A DNA stretch of 64,000 nt from Legionella maioricensis (GTDB lineage Bacteria; Pseudomonadota; Gammaproteobacteria; Legionellales; Legionellaceae). Location: positions 62,001 through 126,000 of the forward strand of contig NZ_JAJKBJ010000012.1 of the NCBI RefSeq assembly GCF_023618015.1, in the 5' to 3' direction. The notes under the pieces are model-generated. The model saw nothing but the letters and a program-made list of their open reading frames with translations, did no database searches and was not told where the DNA came from. The position numbers were made by a program, and so were the translations under genes. Positions 1 to 10,054 of this stretch are shown here, in pieces; position 1 is the first letter of the stretch; each line of letters begins with the position of its first letter.

Positions 1-1030
1 GCTTATTACTCGAATTGATTAGACCTTTCATGCGAGCGACAGGATCCGTATTTTTCATGATCGCGTTCAACTCATCACTTATTTCTGATTTTGACGGTCG
101 ATAATTACCTGATTTAATATCATAAACCTCAATGACCTTACCATTTTTTCTGTAAATTCCCTGACCGGATTTTTGTCCTAAATGTCCTTCTTTAATTAAT
201 CCACTTAACCACTCAGGCAATTTAAAATGAGGATGCCAGGGATCATCTTTTAATTGCTGTTGCATGGTATGAACCACGTGTTGCATTGTATCAAGACCTA
301 CAACATCCATGGTACGAAACGTTGCAGATTTCGGTCTGCCCAGCAAAGGTCCTGTTAAGGCATCCACTTCATCCAGCCCCATATCCATGGCAAGGGTATG
401 ATGTAAGGTAGTTAATAATGAAAAAACACCAATACGATTGGCAATAAAATTAGGCGTATCTTTAGCTCTAACCACTCCTTTACCTAAATGACTGGTTAAC
501 CAGGTTTCCAGGTTATCCATCATTTTTTTAGAGGTAGTTTGAGCTGGAATTAATTCAGCAAGATGCATATAACGAGGAGGATTAAAAAAATGAACCCCAC
601 AAAAATGTTCACGGTGCTGTTTTGGCAAAACATCACATAAAGAATTAATACTAAGGCCGGAAGTATTACTCACCAAAATTGATTTTTCAGTTAAATAAGG
701 TGAAATACGTTTATATAAATCTTCTTTCCAATCAATACGCTCAGCTATGGCTTCGATGATTAAGTCACATGAGGATAAATCTGCAAGATTCTGTTCGTAG
801 TTTCGAGCTTTGAGCAAAGCAGCAGTTTGAGCAGTGGCTAAAGGTGCTGGCTTTAGTTTTCCCAAATTAACGATTGCTTTGTCAATTAAGCCATTAGCAG
901 GTCCTTCTTTGGCTGCTAAATCGAATAATAAAGTCTCTATGCCTGCATTAACGCAGTGCGCAGCTATTTGTGCCCCCATAACCCCTGCACCTAAAACCGC
1001 GACTTTCTTTATAAAAAAAGGTTCCTGCAT
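1..1030 (-). CDS. 3-hydroxyacyl-CoA dehydrogenase, 3' end outside window
   Basis: The reading frame begins with an ATG at 1030 and is still open at base 1, so about 343 codons of the N-terminal part are present. The product starts MQEPFFIKKVAVLGAGVMG, the Rossmann NAD-binding glycine motif of 3-hydroxyacyl-CoA dehydrogenases. It continues with the family hallmarks SNTSGLSIN and HFFNPPRYMHL, the latter around the catalytic His of the HCDH fold. These enzymes oxidise L-3-hydroxyacyl-CoA to 3-ketoacyl-CoA in fatty acid beta-oxidation. The missing C-terminus may carry a second HCDH or an enoyl-CoA hydratase domain; this cannot be decided here. A long inverted repeat separates it from the aldehyde dehydrogenase gene upstream, so it is probably transcribed separately. 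Confidence 0.9.
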   Translation of the reverse strand, partial: MQEPFFIKKVAVLGAGVMGAQIAAHCVNAGIETLLFDLAAKEGPANGLIDKAIVNLGKLKPAPLATAQTAALLKARNYEQNLADLSSCDLIIEAIAERIDWKEDLYKRISPYLTEKSILVSNTSGLSINSLCDVLPKQHREHFCGVHFFNPPRYMHLAELIPAQTTSKKMMDNLETWLTSHLGKGVVRAKDTPNFIANRIGVFSLLTTLHHTLAMDMGLDEVDALTGPLLGRPKSATFRTMDVVGLDTMQHVVHTMQQQLKDDPWHPHFKLPEWLSGLIKEGHLGQKSGQGIYRKNGKVIEVYDIKSGNYRPSKSEISDELNAIMKNTDPVARMKGLINSSNK

Positions 1031-1125
1031 TATTGTATCCTCTTTTTTGTCGTGAAAAAATAATTAATCCTGATGTAGAACATAGGCCCATGTAAACGAT
1101 CATTAAGTTAAGGACTACCGTGATC

Positions 1126-1215
1126 CCGTTCGACCTGAGGAGGTGCGATAGCACCGTCTCGAAGCCTTGGTGCATAAGCTTCGAGACGACGTAAACGTCT
1201 CCTCAGCTCGAACGG
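1126..1215. repeat. Interrupted inverted repeat between two catabolic genes
   Basis: The inverted repeat is built from three nested matches: ccgttcga 1126-1133 with tcgaacgg 1208-1215, ctgaggag 1135-1142 with ctcctcag 1199-1206, and an 11-bp inner pair cgtctcgaagc 1155-1165 with gcttcgagacg 1178-1188. It fills most of the 227-bp gap (1031-1257) between minus-strand genes. There is no U-rich tail, so it looks like a dispersed palindromic intergenic element rather than a classic terminator, although it could act as a transcript end. Confidence 0.7.
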
Positions 1216-1257
1216 ATTGAGGTACAAAATCCTTAGCCTATAAATTATTTAACCTTT

Positions 1258-2778
1258 TTAAGACAGAGTAAATCGAATACCTTGAGCCAGGGGCAGTTCA
1301 TCCCCCCAATTTATTGTATTCGTTTGACGTCGCATATAGGCTTTCCATGAATCAGACCCCGATTCACGACCACCTCCAGTTTCTTTTTCACCACCGAATG
1401 CGCCGCCTATTTCTGCACCTGAAGTACCAATATTAATATTCGCGATACCACAATCGCTTCCCCAGGCACTTAAAAAACGTTCTGCATTTTTTAAATCTTG
1501 TGTAAACAAAGCCGAAGATAGTCCTTGGGGAACACCATTTTGCAACTCAATCGCTTCATCTAGAGAACTATAAGACATAACATATAAAATAGGCGCAAAA
1601 GTTTCTTCTTGAACAATGTCCCAATGGTTTTTCACATCGACAACCAAAGTAGGTTGGACAAAAGAGCCTGATTGTTTTAATACTTCACCACCAAACACTA
1701 TTTGACCGCCTGCTTCTTTTATTCTGACAACGGCTTTTTTAAATTGTTCAACCGCTTCCTGATCAATGAGAGGCCCCATTAAATTACGTTCATCAAGAGG
1801 ATCGCCAATGGTTATTTGTTCATAAGCATGCTGTAATCTTTTTATTACATCGTGGTACTTGGATTCATGAACAAATAATCGGCGTGTTGTAGTACAGCGC
1901 TGTCCTGCAGTTCCTACTGCGCCAAAAACCACACCAGGGATCGCCAAGTGCAGGTCGGCTGACTCATCGAGAATAATTGCATTATTTCCACCCAACTCCA
2001 GAATGGTTTTACCTAATCGGGCGGCGACTTTCGCCGAAACTTGTTTTCCTACAGCAGTAGAACCGGTAAAGGAAATGAGCGGAATACGAGTATCATTAAC
2101 CATAGCATCAACAACATCATGCGAGCTGGGAATTATTAAACTGAATATCTCAGGACAATCATTTTTCTTTAAAACCTGATTACAAATATACTGTACGGCT
2201 ACAGCGCAAAGAGGTGTTTTTGCAGAGGGCTTCCATAAAGTGACGTTTCCACATATTGCAGCTAAAAATGCATTCCACGCCCAAACAGCAACAGGAAAGT
2301 TAAACGCAGAAATAACGCCTATAATCCCATAAGGATGCCATTGCTCATACATTCGATGATATGGACGCTCTGAATGCATGGAGTTTCCATACAGCATGCG
2401 GGATTGACCAACAGCAAAGTCGGCAATATCAATCATTTCCTGTACTTCGCCATCCCCTTCTTGTTTGGATTTCCCCATTTCCAAAGAAACCAAACTTCCC
2501 AAGCTGTCTTTTTGCTCTCTTAAGGCCTGACCAATTTGCCTTATAATTTCTCCGCGTTTAGGAGCAGGAACTTTTTTCCAGGCTTGAGCCGCTTGCACCG
2601 CTCGGCTCATTACCTGCTCATAATCGCTCATAGAACAGGTAGCAATTTCTGCAAGTTTCTGGCCGTTTGCTGGACTATACGAAACTAAAGTCCTTTGATG
2701 ATTTTCACTGTGCCAACCCTGGCCACTAAAGGCACCAGGATTGATAGACTGAATTTTAAGCTGATTTAATAATTCCAT
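1258..2778 (-). CDS. pcd: Aldehyde dehydrogenase, ALDH7/antiquitin type (probable alpha-aminoadipate semialdehyde dehydrogenase)
   Basis: The 506-residue protein is a full-length NAD(P)-dependent aldehyde dehydrogenase. The Rossmann motif FTGSTAVGK is near residue 237, the general base Glu is at about 261 in LELGGNN, and the nucleophile Cys is at about 295 in [12 protein letters not shown]. That last motif and the N-terminal architecture are typical of the ALDH7 family, which oxidises alpha-aminoadipate semialdehyde to alpha-aminoadipate in lysine catabolism. Only 9 bp separate it from the upstream saccharopine/lysine dehydrogenase-like gene, whose product would be its substrate, so the two very likely form an operon. 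The symbol pcd follows usage for bacterial homologues; substrate specificity is inferred from family and neighbour. Confidence 0.88.
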   Translation of the reverse strand: MELLNQLKIQSINPGAFSGQGWHSENHQRTLVSYSPANGQKLAEIATCSMSDYEQVMSRAVQAAQAWKKVPAPKRGEIIRQIGQALREQKDSLGSLVSLEMGKSKQEGDGEVQEMIDIADFAVGQSRMLYGNSMHSERPYHRMYEQWHPYGIIGVISAFNFPVAVWAWNAFLAAICGNVTLWKPSAKTPLCAVAVQYICNQVLKKNDCPEIFSLIIPSSHDVVDAMVNDTRIPLISFTGSTAVGKQVSAKVAARLGKTILELGGNNAIILDESADLHLAIPGVVFGAVGTAGQRCTTTRRLFVHESKYHDVIKRLQHAYEQITIGDPLDERNLMGPLIDQEAVEQFKKAVVRIKEAGGQIVFGGEVLKQSGSFVQPTLVVDVKNHWDIVQEETFAPILYVMSYSSLDEAIELQNGVPQGLSSALFTQDLKNAERFLSAWGSDCGIANINIGTSGAEIGGAFGGEKETGGGRESGSDSWKAYMRRQTNTINWGDELPLAQGIRFTLS

Positions 2779-2787
2779 AAAGAGCTC

Positions 2788-3876
2788 CTAAGCGTAGTAT
2801 TTACCGAACCGATTCTCCAATACACTGGATAATTTGAATTTTTCTTGCAAAATCAGTCCCTTATACTCATTAGATTGCCCTAATACCAAATCAACTACAG
2901 CGCAGATACCTGACGCGGTACTGACTTGAATAGCAGACCATTCCAAACCGCGAATTACTTCAGGATACACTTTTTTCACATAGCTTTTTTCCGTCAGCTC
3001 ACCGCGTTTAATTCCTTCTACCGTAACATAGACAATAACGATATCCTGGTACGTTTTAGGAATTGCATTTTCGAGAATTCGCTTTAAGGTAACTCGGTCA
3101 TCGTTTAACCGTAAGTCATTCATAAGTAAACGCATTTTTTCACAATGACCAGGATAACGCATGGTCTTATAATTCATGGTTTGCACTTTGCCAAAATACA
3201 ACTCAGCCAAACTTCCTAAACCGCCCGAAGTGTTAAATGCTTCATATTCACAACCATCTATCTGAATCGCCTCTAAACCTTCAAGAGGTGCCATTATTAC
3301 TGCTTTTCCACCCTCAATACCATAACAAGGGTTTCCATACTCATTTATTACCCCATCAGTTGACCAGGTTAACGAGTATTGAAGTGCATTATTCGCTCGC
3401 TGTGGCAAAGCACCTACGCGTAATTTAGCATGAAAGCATTGTTCAAATTCCTGCATCAGACTATTTGCAGCGATACTGATAAATCCAGGAGCTAATCCAC
3501 ATTGAGGAACAAATGCAGTCTCAGCATTTTCAGCAATGGCTTTAACAGCATCGGTAACGGAGGTATCCTCGGTTAAATCAAAATAATGCGCTTTTGCAGC
3601 CTTTGCAGCTTGTGCCACATAGGTGTTTAAAAAGTAAGGTAAACTTGAAATAACTGCGATAATATTATGTTTTTTTAGATAGGCTTCTGTTGACTGTTCA
3701 TCTTTAACATCCAACGCAACCGTTTTAATTTCAGGTAATGCGGCTAATAATCTTTTTACATCCGATCCACTAAATTCGACATCGGCCAAATGAACTTGAT
3801 AAGAGCCACTATCAGCCAATAAACAAGCAATTAAGCTTCCTATCTTCCCAGCACCAGTAATCATTACGTTGTACAT
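2788..3876 (-). CDS. Saccharopine dehydrogenase-like / lysine 6-dehydrogenase-like protein
   Basis: The 362-residue protein opens with MYNVMITGAGKIGSLIA, the dinucleotide-binding GxGxxG motif of the saccharopine dehydrogenase NAD(P)-binding family. Its length fits single-domain bacterial homologues that either release alpha-aminoadipate semialdehyde from saccharopine or oxidise lysine directly (LysDH type). I cannot separate these activities by eye. It is first in a two-gene operon with the ALDH7-type gene 9 bp downstream, so the pair would convert lysine or saccharopine to alpha-aminoadipate. No separate lysine-ketoglutarate reductase domain is present in this protein. Confidence 0.82.
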   Translation of the reverse strand: MYNVMITGAGKIGSLIACLLADSGSYQVHLADVEFSGSDVKRLLAALPEIKTVALDVKDEQSTEAYLKKHNIIAVISSLPYFLNTYVAQAAKAAKAHYFDLTEDTSVTDAVKAIAENAETAFVPQCGLAPGFISIAANSLMQEFEQCFHAKLRVGALPQRANNALQYSLTWSTDGVINEYGNPCYGIEGGKAVIMAPLEGLEAIQIDGCEYEAFNTSGGLGSLAELYFGKVQTMNYKTMRYPGHCEKMRLLMNDLRLNDDRVTLKRILENAIPKTYQDIVIVYVTVEGIKRGELTEKSYVKKVYPEVIRGLEWSAIQVSTASGICAVVDLVLGQSNEYKGLILQEKFKLSSVLENRFGKYYA

Positions 3877-4064
3877 ACAATCCCTCTCCTTTGTAAAACG
3901 AGATAATCCTACACAAAATATTAAGCATTGAATAGAGATAATTGGCGGATTAAAGTGATATTTCCAACTACATCTCTTGTCCTAATCGCTGATTCCCTTC
4001 TATAATTCTTGACCTGAGTGCCGTAGTCATTTATCTTGGCCACTTTAATCTATTTGATTATCCC

Positions 4065-5600
4065 ATGAAGCAAGCCGCTTTAACCAATTCTGAATTTTTC
4101 GATGCTGTAATCAGATCAAAATATACTCTCTATATTTTTATATTTATCACCGGATTATTAGCGCCGCTTGGTTTTGCTCCGTTTCATATGCCAGGTATTA
4201 CCATTTTGAGTCTGGCCTTCCTGTTCTCTGCACTATTAAACTGCTCTGCGAAAAAAAGCTTTACTTTAGGCTTCATTTTTGGGGTGGGATATTTTGGCTT
4301 TGGTGTTTCCTGGGTTATTATTAGTATTCATGACTATGGTCAATTAAATTATTTTTTGTCAGGATTAACTACCCTTATTTTTGTATTTTATCTTTCTTTA
4401 TTCCCGGCTTCAGTATCCTATGTTTTTAAATTATTGCAATCCAATCACGATAAGTTATTAAGTATCCTTTTGTTCAGCTCCTTATGGTGTCTTAGTGAAT
4501 TTATTCGAGCAAATCTGTTTACCGGTTTTCCCTGGTTATTGATTGGTACTACTCAGATTGATACGCCTTTACGTTACCTTGCACCTCTTTTGGGAATTTA
4601 TGGATTAAGTTTATTTTGTTCTTTTACAGCTGGTTTATTAACAATCGCTGTCCGTGAAAACTCCATCAAACGATATTACTATCTTATTTTATTTGTTCTA
4701 ATCCTGATTACCCCCTCTCTTGGAAAAAACATTCATTGGACTGAGGTAAAAAAAGATCCCGTGACTATCGGGGTTATTCAAGCAAACCTATCAATGCGGG
4801 ATAAGTGGGATGATAGTCTTTTCTGGAGTTTATTAAAATTTTATGGGCAGGCTATTGATAAACTGCTGGGCAAACAATTAATAATTTTACCTGAGTCAGC
4901 TATCCCCTTACCCGCGAGCTATCTCGATGAATATTTGCTGAAACTCAATAAAAAAGCCTTAAAAGCAAAAAGCGCGCTCATGCTCGGGATATTACAGCCA
5001 GCTAATGACAATGAAACTTATTATTACAACTCCGTCATTAGCTTGGGACAAGCCCAGGGGGAACACTTTAAACAACGATTGGTTCCTTTTGGAGAATACA
5101 TACCAGCACCATTTGTCGCTATAAACCGATGGTTTAATTTACCGGAACCCAATATTTTACCCGGAAAAAAAGATCAACAATTAATAAAAATTGCAGATAA
5201 TCCCATTGCCAGCCTGATCTGTTATGAAATTGCCTATCCTAATCTGCTAAGGCATCAGATGCCTTTGGCGCGATGGATTGTTTCAATCAGCGATAATGGC
5301 TGGTTTGGCCGTTCTTTAGCAAGTTATCAACAGCTGCAAATGGCTCAAGTTCTTTCCTTACTGACAGGACGATTTCAGATAGTGGTGAATAATGATGGTT
5401 TGTCATCGGTCATCAATAATAACGGTGATATAGTTGAAGGATTACCCCCATTCAGCTCTGGAATTTTGGAAGGAGAAATTTTTCCTGCTGAAGGAGCGAC
5501 TCCATGGGTCATTTGGTACGACTACCCTTCGATTATATTTTGCTCATTATTTATAATATTCATACTGATTTTGCAGCTTCGTCAATTTACGAAGAAATAA
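4065..5600 (+). CDS. lnt: Apolipoprotein N-acyltransferase
   Basis: The 511-residue protein has a hydrophobic N-terminal half of several membrane segments (roughly residues 20-220) followed by a periplasmic nitrilase-type domain. The Lnt catalytic triad is visible: Glu277 in LPESAI, Lys336 in the segment ending RLVPFGEY, and Cys386 in SLICYE, matching E267/K335/C387 of the E. coli enzyme. Lnt transfers the third acyl chain to the N-terminal cysteine of lipoproteins at the inner membrane. The next gene but one, lptE, encodes an outer-membrane lipoprotein that needs this step. It lies 64 bp upstream of leuS, probably in one transcript. The ATG at 4065 is in a suitable position and no better start is evident. 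Confidence 0.95.
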   Translation: MKQAALTNSEFFDAVIRSKYTLYIFIFITGLLAPLGFAPFHMPGITILSLAFLFSALLNCSAKKSFTLGFIFGVGYFGFGVSWVIISIHDYGQLNYFLSGLTTLIFVFYLSLFPASVSYVFKLLQSNHDKLLSILLFSSLWCLSEFIRANLFTGFPWLLIGTTQIDTPLRYLAPLLGIYGLSLFCSFTAGLLTIAVRENSIKRYYYLILFVLILITPSLGKNIHWTEVKKDPVTIGVIQANLSMRDKWDDSLFWSLLKFYGQAIDKLLGKQLIILPESAIPLPASYLDEYLLKLNKKALKAKSALMLGILQPANDNETYYYNSVISLGQAQGEHFKQRLVPFGEYIPAPFVAINRWFNLPEPNILPGKKDQQLIKIADNPIASLICYEIAYPNLLRHQMPLARWIVSISDNGWFGRSLASYQQLQMAQVLSLLTGRFQIVVNNDGLSSVINNNGDIVEGLPPFSSGILEGEIFPAEGATPWVIWYDYPSIIFCSLFIIFILILQLRQFTKK

Positions 5601-5664
5601 TCTATTGCTGGCGAGGACAAGAGGGGTTATCCTAGCGCTTCACCGTCACTTGATTAATTGGACT

Positions 5665-8139
5665 ATGGATAATACCTATAAACCCCAAGAAGTTGAAGAA
5701 CAAGCCCAGCAATATTGGCATAAAAAACAGTCGTTTAATGTTACTGAAGATTTAAACAAAGAGAAGTTTTATTGTTTGTCTATGTTCCCCTATCCTAGCG
5801 GAACCTTACATATGGGACATGTTCGTAACTATACTCTTGGAGATGTTATCTCTCGCTATCAGCGCGCTTTAGGAAAAAATGTTCTCCAGCCTATAGGCTG
5901 GGATGCTTTCGGCTTGCCAGCTGAAAATGCTGCTATCAAAAATGGAATACCCCCTGCTGAATGGACGAGAAAAAATATAGCTGCAATGAAAGAGCAGTTT
6001 TTACGTCTGGGCAATGCTTATGATTGGAAACGCGAAATCACAACTTGTGATCCCGAATATTACCGTTGGGAACAATGGTTTTTTATTCGGTTATTTGAAA
6101 AAGGTCTGGTCTACAAAAAGAACGCTGTGGTTAATTGGGACCCCGTTGATCAAACTGTTTTAGCTAATGAACAGGTCGTCGATGGACGAGGATGGCGCTC
6201 TGGTGCATTAGTAGAGAGAAAAGAAATTTCTCAATGGTTTATTAAAATAACCTCTTATGCAGACGAACTGCTCAATTCTCTGGACACCCTTGATGAGTGG
6301 CCATCTCAAGTAAAACAGATGCAACGTAATTGGATTGGTCGCTCAATTGGGACTGAAATCCATTTCAGTGTGACTAATTATCCTAAACGGGTAAAAATTT
6401 ACACGACGCGCCCCGATACTTTAATGGGAGCAACGTATCTTGCAGTTGCGACAGATCATCCTATAGCAAAAGAAGCCGCGGCTAATAATCCAGAAGTGAA
6501 GGCATTCCTTGACAGTTGTCAAGGTACAAAAATGGCTGAAGCAGAGCTGGCAACCATGGAAAAGCGTGGTATTGCAACCGGTATGACTGCCATTCATCCT
6601 ATAACGGGCAAAGAATTACCCATTTGGGCTGCTAATTTTGTGTTGATGCAATACGGTTCTGGAGCAGTGATGGCAGTACCCGCTCACGATCAAAGAGATT
6701 GGGAGTTTGCTCAAAAATATAACTTACCTATTATTGAAGTAATTAAACCTGAAAATGGCGTCAAACACGACCTCACTCAATCAGCCTATACCGGTGAAGG
6801 TACTCTAATTAATTCTGCTCAATTTGATAAATTACACTCGTCCCAAGCAATTCAATCCATAACAGATTATCTGGAAGAGCATGACGCGGGTAAAGCGACT
6901 ATTAATTATCGGCTTCGTGATTGGGGTGTATCAAGACAACGCTATTGGGGTACGCCTATACCAATGATTCTATGCGAACAATGTGGTGTAGTGCCTGTTC
7001 CCGATGAGGAGCTTCCAGTAGTACTGCCAGAAAACGTCCAATTTACAGGAGCGGGTTCTCCTCTTGCTCAATGCAATGAATTTGTTAACGTCACGTGTCC
7101 CAAATGCGGTCAGGATGCAAGCCGTGAAACAGATACTTTTGATACCTTCGTTGAATCCTCTTGGTATTATGCTCGCTTTGCCTGTAAAGGCCAGGAAAAT
7201 GCGATGCTTGATGATAGAGCAAAATATTGGACACCAGTAGATCAATATATTGGCGGAATAGAACATGCGGTAATGCACTTGCTTTACGCGCGTTTTTTTC
7301 ACAAATTAATGCGTGATGAAGGCCTGGTTAACTCCGATGAACCTTTTAAGGCCCTGCTAACACAAGGCATGGTTTTAAAAGATGGACATAAAATGTCCAA
7401 GTCCGTGGGAAATGTTGTTGATCCCAATCATCTGATTAATACCTATGGTGCAGACACCGCGCGTCTATTTGTTATGTTTGCTGCGCCGCCTGAACAATCA
7501 CTAGAGTGGTCTGACACTGCTGTAGAAGGCGCTCATCGCTTCCTCAAACGCTTATGGGCATTTGCTCATCAACACTTAAATATGCTCATTGATATTAATG
7601 ACATTATTTTAAGCGGCAATGGTCATGTTGATTGGCAGCATGCTGAGAGTCGATTAAAAAAATCGCGTCACGTGGTTCATCAAACTCTAGCCCAAGCGAC
7701 CAATGATTATGAGCGTAATCAATTCAATACCGTTGTCTCGGGATGTATGAAGCTCTTCAATGAGATATCCAGTTACTCTATAGAGACAGAAGAAGATAAG
7801 TTTTTTGTTCACTCCAGTATGAGCATCATTCTTAGGTTGCTTGCTCCTATTACACCCCATATCTGTCACCATTTATGGCAACAGTTAGGTTTTGAAAAAG
7901 CAATTATTGACGCCCCTTGGCCTAGAGTTGATAAAGGTGCGTTAAAGACTGATGAAGTTGACTTTGTGGTACAAGTGAATGGCAAACTAAGAGCTCAATT
8001 TACTGCCAGCGTAGATGCGACAGAAGAGGTGCTGATTGAAACTGCTAGGCAACATGCCCAAGATTTTCTGGTAGATAAAACAATAAAAAAAGCTATTGTT
8101 GTTGCTCATAGACAGTTAATCAATCTGGTTGTCGGTTAA
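5665..8139 (+). CDS. leuS: Leucyl-tRNA synthetase
   Basis: This class I aminoacyl-tRNA synthetase of 824 residues charges tRNA-Leu. Visible landmarks are the HIGH-type motif in PYPSGTLHMGH near residue 50, the CP1 editing domain in the middle (for example YTTRPDTLMGATY) and the KMSKS signature in the segment MSKSVGNVVDPNH. I chose the ATG at 5665, giving MDNTYKPQEVEEQAQQYW, because family members begin there. An upstream TTG at 5605 would add 20 residues of unsupported sequence. Length agrees with gammaproteobacterial LeuRS. The stop is one base away from the lptE start, so the genes are co-transcribed. Confidence 0.97.
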   Translation: MDNTYKPQEVEEQAQQYWHKKQSFNVTEDLNKEKFYCLSMFPYPSGTLHMGHVRNYTLGDVISRYQRALGKNVLQPIGWDAFGLPAENAAIKNGIPPAEWTRKNIAAMKEQFLRLGNAYDWKREITTCDPEYYRWEQWFFIRLFEKGLVYKKNAVVNWDPVDQTVLANEQVVDGRGWRSGALVERKEISQWFIKITSYADELLNSLDTLDEWPSQVKQMQRNWIGRSIGTEIHFSVTNYPKRVKIYTTRPDTLMGATYLAVATDHPIAKEAAANNPEVKAFLDSCQGTKMAEAELATMEKRGIATGMTAIHPITGKELPIWAANFVLMQYGSGAVMAVPAHDQRDWEFAQKYNLPIIEVIKPENGVKHDLTQSAYTGEGTLINSAQFDKLHSSQAIQSITDYLEEHDAGKATINYRLRDWGVSRQRYWGTPIPMILCEQCGVVPVPDEELPVVLPENVQFTGAGSPLAQCNEFVNVTCPKCGQDASRETDTFDTFVESSWYYARFACKGQENAMLDDRAKYWTPVDQYIGGIEHAVMHLLYARFFHKLMRDEGLVNSDEPFKALLTQGMVLKDGHKMSKSVGNVVDPNHLINTYGADTARLFVMFAAPPEQSLEWSDTAVEGAHRFLKRLWAFAHQHLNMLIDINDIILSGNGHVDWQHAESRLKKSRHVVHQTLAQATNDYERNQFNTVVSGCMKLFNEISSYSIETEEDKFFVHSSMSIILRLLAPITPHICHHLWQQLGFEKAIIDAPWPRVDKGALKTDEVDFVVQVNGKLRAQFTASVDATEEVLIETARQHAQDFLVDKTIKKAIVVAHRQLINLVVG

Positions 8140-8140
8140 G

Positions 8141-8623
8141 ATGAAGAAAAAGGTTTTTCCACTCATTTTAGCCCTTCTTTTATCCGCTTGTGGCTTTCAT
8201 TTACGTGGTTTAATCGATGTACCCGAATGGCTGAATAACGTTTCTATTATTTCCAAGGATGGAAATAAAGAACTGGTTTCTTTACTAAAATCGCAACTAG
8301 AAGGATATAAAGTCGAAGTTAACCCTGAACCAGCTCTTGCCAAGTATTGGCTCATAATTAATAAAACTACTTTTCAACAGCAAATAGTCAGTGTTGGCGC
8401 AAGTACCAATCCAAGACAATATCAACTTATCTTGACTATAGAGTTTATGTTGCAGACCTCGAAAGGCCAAATAATTAAAGCCCCAAGATTCGTTGCAGTA
8501 AGCCGTCAGCTCACCGTTAATAATGATCGCATTTTAGGTTCCAATGAAGAAGAAACCGTTCTAATTAGCGAAATGAGAAGGGAAGCAGTAATTCAAATCA
8601 TTAATCGCTTAAGTCGGAAATAA
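8141..8623 (+). CDS. lptE: LPS-assembly lipoprotein LptE
   Basis: The product has a lipoprotein signal peptide ending in the lipobox LLSAC, which places the lipidated cysteine at residue 17, followed by GFHLRG, the characteristic LptE/RlpB start. LptE plugs the LptD barrel and delivers lipopolysaccharide to the outer leaflet. The ATG at 8141 directly follows the leuS stop. A TTG at 8129 would add only four residues and overlap leuS, so I prefer the ATG. The leuS-lptE-holA-nadD order is the usual gammaproteobacterial one and supports the call. Confidence 0.9.
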   Translation: MKKKVFPLILALLLSACGFHLRGLIDVPEWLNNVSIISKDGNKELVSLLKSQLEGYKVEVNPEPALAKYWLIINKTTFQQQIVSVGASTNPRQYQLILTIEFMLQTSKGQIIKAPRFVAVSRQLTVNNDRILGSNEEETVLISEMRREAVIQIINRLSRK

Positions 8624-9040
8624 CTGTTCTTTTACTCAGCTTGCCAATTTCCTTTGGCAGCCTGCGACTTGTTTCGCGTTATTCCGTTAGATTTTCTCCC
8701 CAATCCAAAGAGTAATTGCTTAGGGGGTATGTCCTTCTTCGAATTCCCTGGCAAAATCGGTCGTCGTGGCGAACGAAGTGAGGCAATCTAGTTTCAATGC
8801 TCAACGAAGCATCATCTGGATTGCTTCGCAAGGCTCGCAAAGACGAAATAGACATGTTCTGGAATGATTACACGCAAGCTAACAATGGTAATGGCCCCGC
8901 CTCCAGTTCATGGGATACAAAAACACCATACAGAACTCTGATAATTCCTTTCTCATATTACTCTTTCTCTTCATACGAGTTACAATAGTTCTTTGGAATA
9001 AGATACATCATTTTTCGTCATTGGACCAATAAGAAACAGA
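8624..9040. other. Intergenic region lptE-holA with dispersed repeat
   Basis: This 417-bp gap holds no convincing gene. A 63-codon open frame at 8797-8988 has no ribosome-binding site or recognisable product. Around 8818-8850 the sequence ggattgcttcgc with flanking gctcgcaa text resembles the palindromic element at 34190-34267, suggesting a degraded copy of the same dispersed repeat. I see no strong terminator or promoter. Confidence 0.5.
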
Positions 9041-10054
9041 ATGCAAATTAAACAACAAATGCTCGCCCAGCAGATACAAAAAAAAATAGCCCCCCTCTAT
9101 GTCCTTATTGGCCAGGAGCATTATCTTCTTGAAGAAAGTTTAGATACCATAAAGTCCGCTATAAAAAAATCTTATGATTACGATGAAAAGGTCATTTCCG
9201 TACAATCAACCGAGGATTGGACTACTGTTTTAGAAGAGGCCAATAGTTATTCATTATTTTCAGATACAGTCCTGCTAAATATTTTTTATGATAAAAAATC
9301 AATCGACGCAACAGGTAAAAAAATCCTGACCGAATACCTAAAAGTAATTAATTCCCGTTGTTTTATAATTATCAGAGCACCTAACATTCCGGCAAAACAA
9401 TTACAGTGGTTATACAATAGCGAACATGTTGTGCTTGTAGTAGCATATCCACTGAATACAGAGTTGATGAAACAGTGGATTGCCAACCAATTTAAAAAAA
9501 ATGCCCTCACTGTTGAACAACAAATACCTGATTTAATTTATCAGTACACTCAAGGAAATATGCTGGCTTGTGCGCAAGTTATAGAAAAAATTGCCTTGTC
9601 TAATGCTTCAAACCGTCAAATTAATTCTCAACTGGCATTGGAGCACTTATCCGATCAATGCGCTCACTCTCTTTTTGAATTGGTTGAAGCATGTTTAATG
9701 GGACAGGCGGATAAAGCAATTCATATATTAAGACAAGCTGCAAATAATAAAACAGAAGTGACATTAGTTTTATGGATACTTACCCAGGAAATAAGAGTAC
9801 TATTACAATTATCCTTTGCTATTCAGCAAAATACAGACTTTAAAGCTGCTTGCAATCAGTTAAAAATATGGCCTCAGCGTATTAATCTCTATCAATCAAG
9901 TATCAAAAGATTAACTAATGCCTTGTTAGAGCAGCTATTATATTTCTGTAAATCTATTGACGAACAGATTAAATCAAATTTGAATACTCAAGTATGGAAT
10001 GCTTTAGAAAGACTAACTCTTTCTCTGTGTATAGGAACTGTATGCGTAGTATAG
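9041..10054 (+). CDS. holA: DNA polymerase III delta subunit
   Basis: The 337-residue protein starts [29 protein letters not shown], matching the N-terminal AAA+-like fold of the clamp-loader delta subunit, which opens the sliding clamp ring. Overall length and the C-terminal helical collar region (for example [12 protein letters not shown]) fit HolA. Its position between lptE and nadD is the standard gammaproteobacterial order. The end overlaps the nadD start by 13 bp, implying translational coupling. Confidence 0.93.
   Translation: MQIKQQMLAQQIQKKIAPLYVLIGQEHYLLEESLDTIKSAIKKSYDYDEKVISVQSTEDWTTVLEEANSYSLFSDTVLLNIFYDKKSIDATGKKILTEYLKVINSRCFIIIRAPNIPAKQLQWLYNSEHVVLVVAYPLNTELMKQWIANQFKKNALTVEQQIPDLIYQYTQGNMLACAQVIEKIALSNASNRQINSQLALEHLSDQCAHSLFELVEACLMGQADKAIHILRQAANNKTEVTLVLWILTQEIRVLLQLSFAIQQNTDFKAACNQLKIWPQRINLYQSSIKRLTNALLEQLLYFCKSIDEQIKSNLNTQVWNALERLTLSLCIGTVCVV

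Noticed and set aside
948-1175. 75-codon minus-strand frame at the start of the hydroxyacyl-CoA dehydrogenase
   Set aside because: It overlaps the dehydrogenase N-terminus in another frame and the inverted repeat; the dehydrogenase frame has clear family motifs and this one has none.
6970-7302. 110-codon minus-strand frame inside leuS
   Set aside because: It is fully antisense to the conserved catalytic part of leuS and has no supporting signals.
8797-8988. 63-codon open frame between lptE and holA
   Set aside because: It lies in a repeat-containing gap, has no ribosome-binding site, and its product resembles no family I know; it overlaps text related to the dispersed repeat at 34190.
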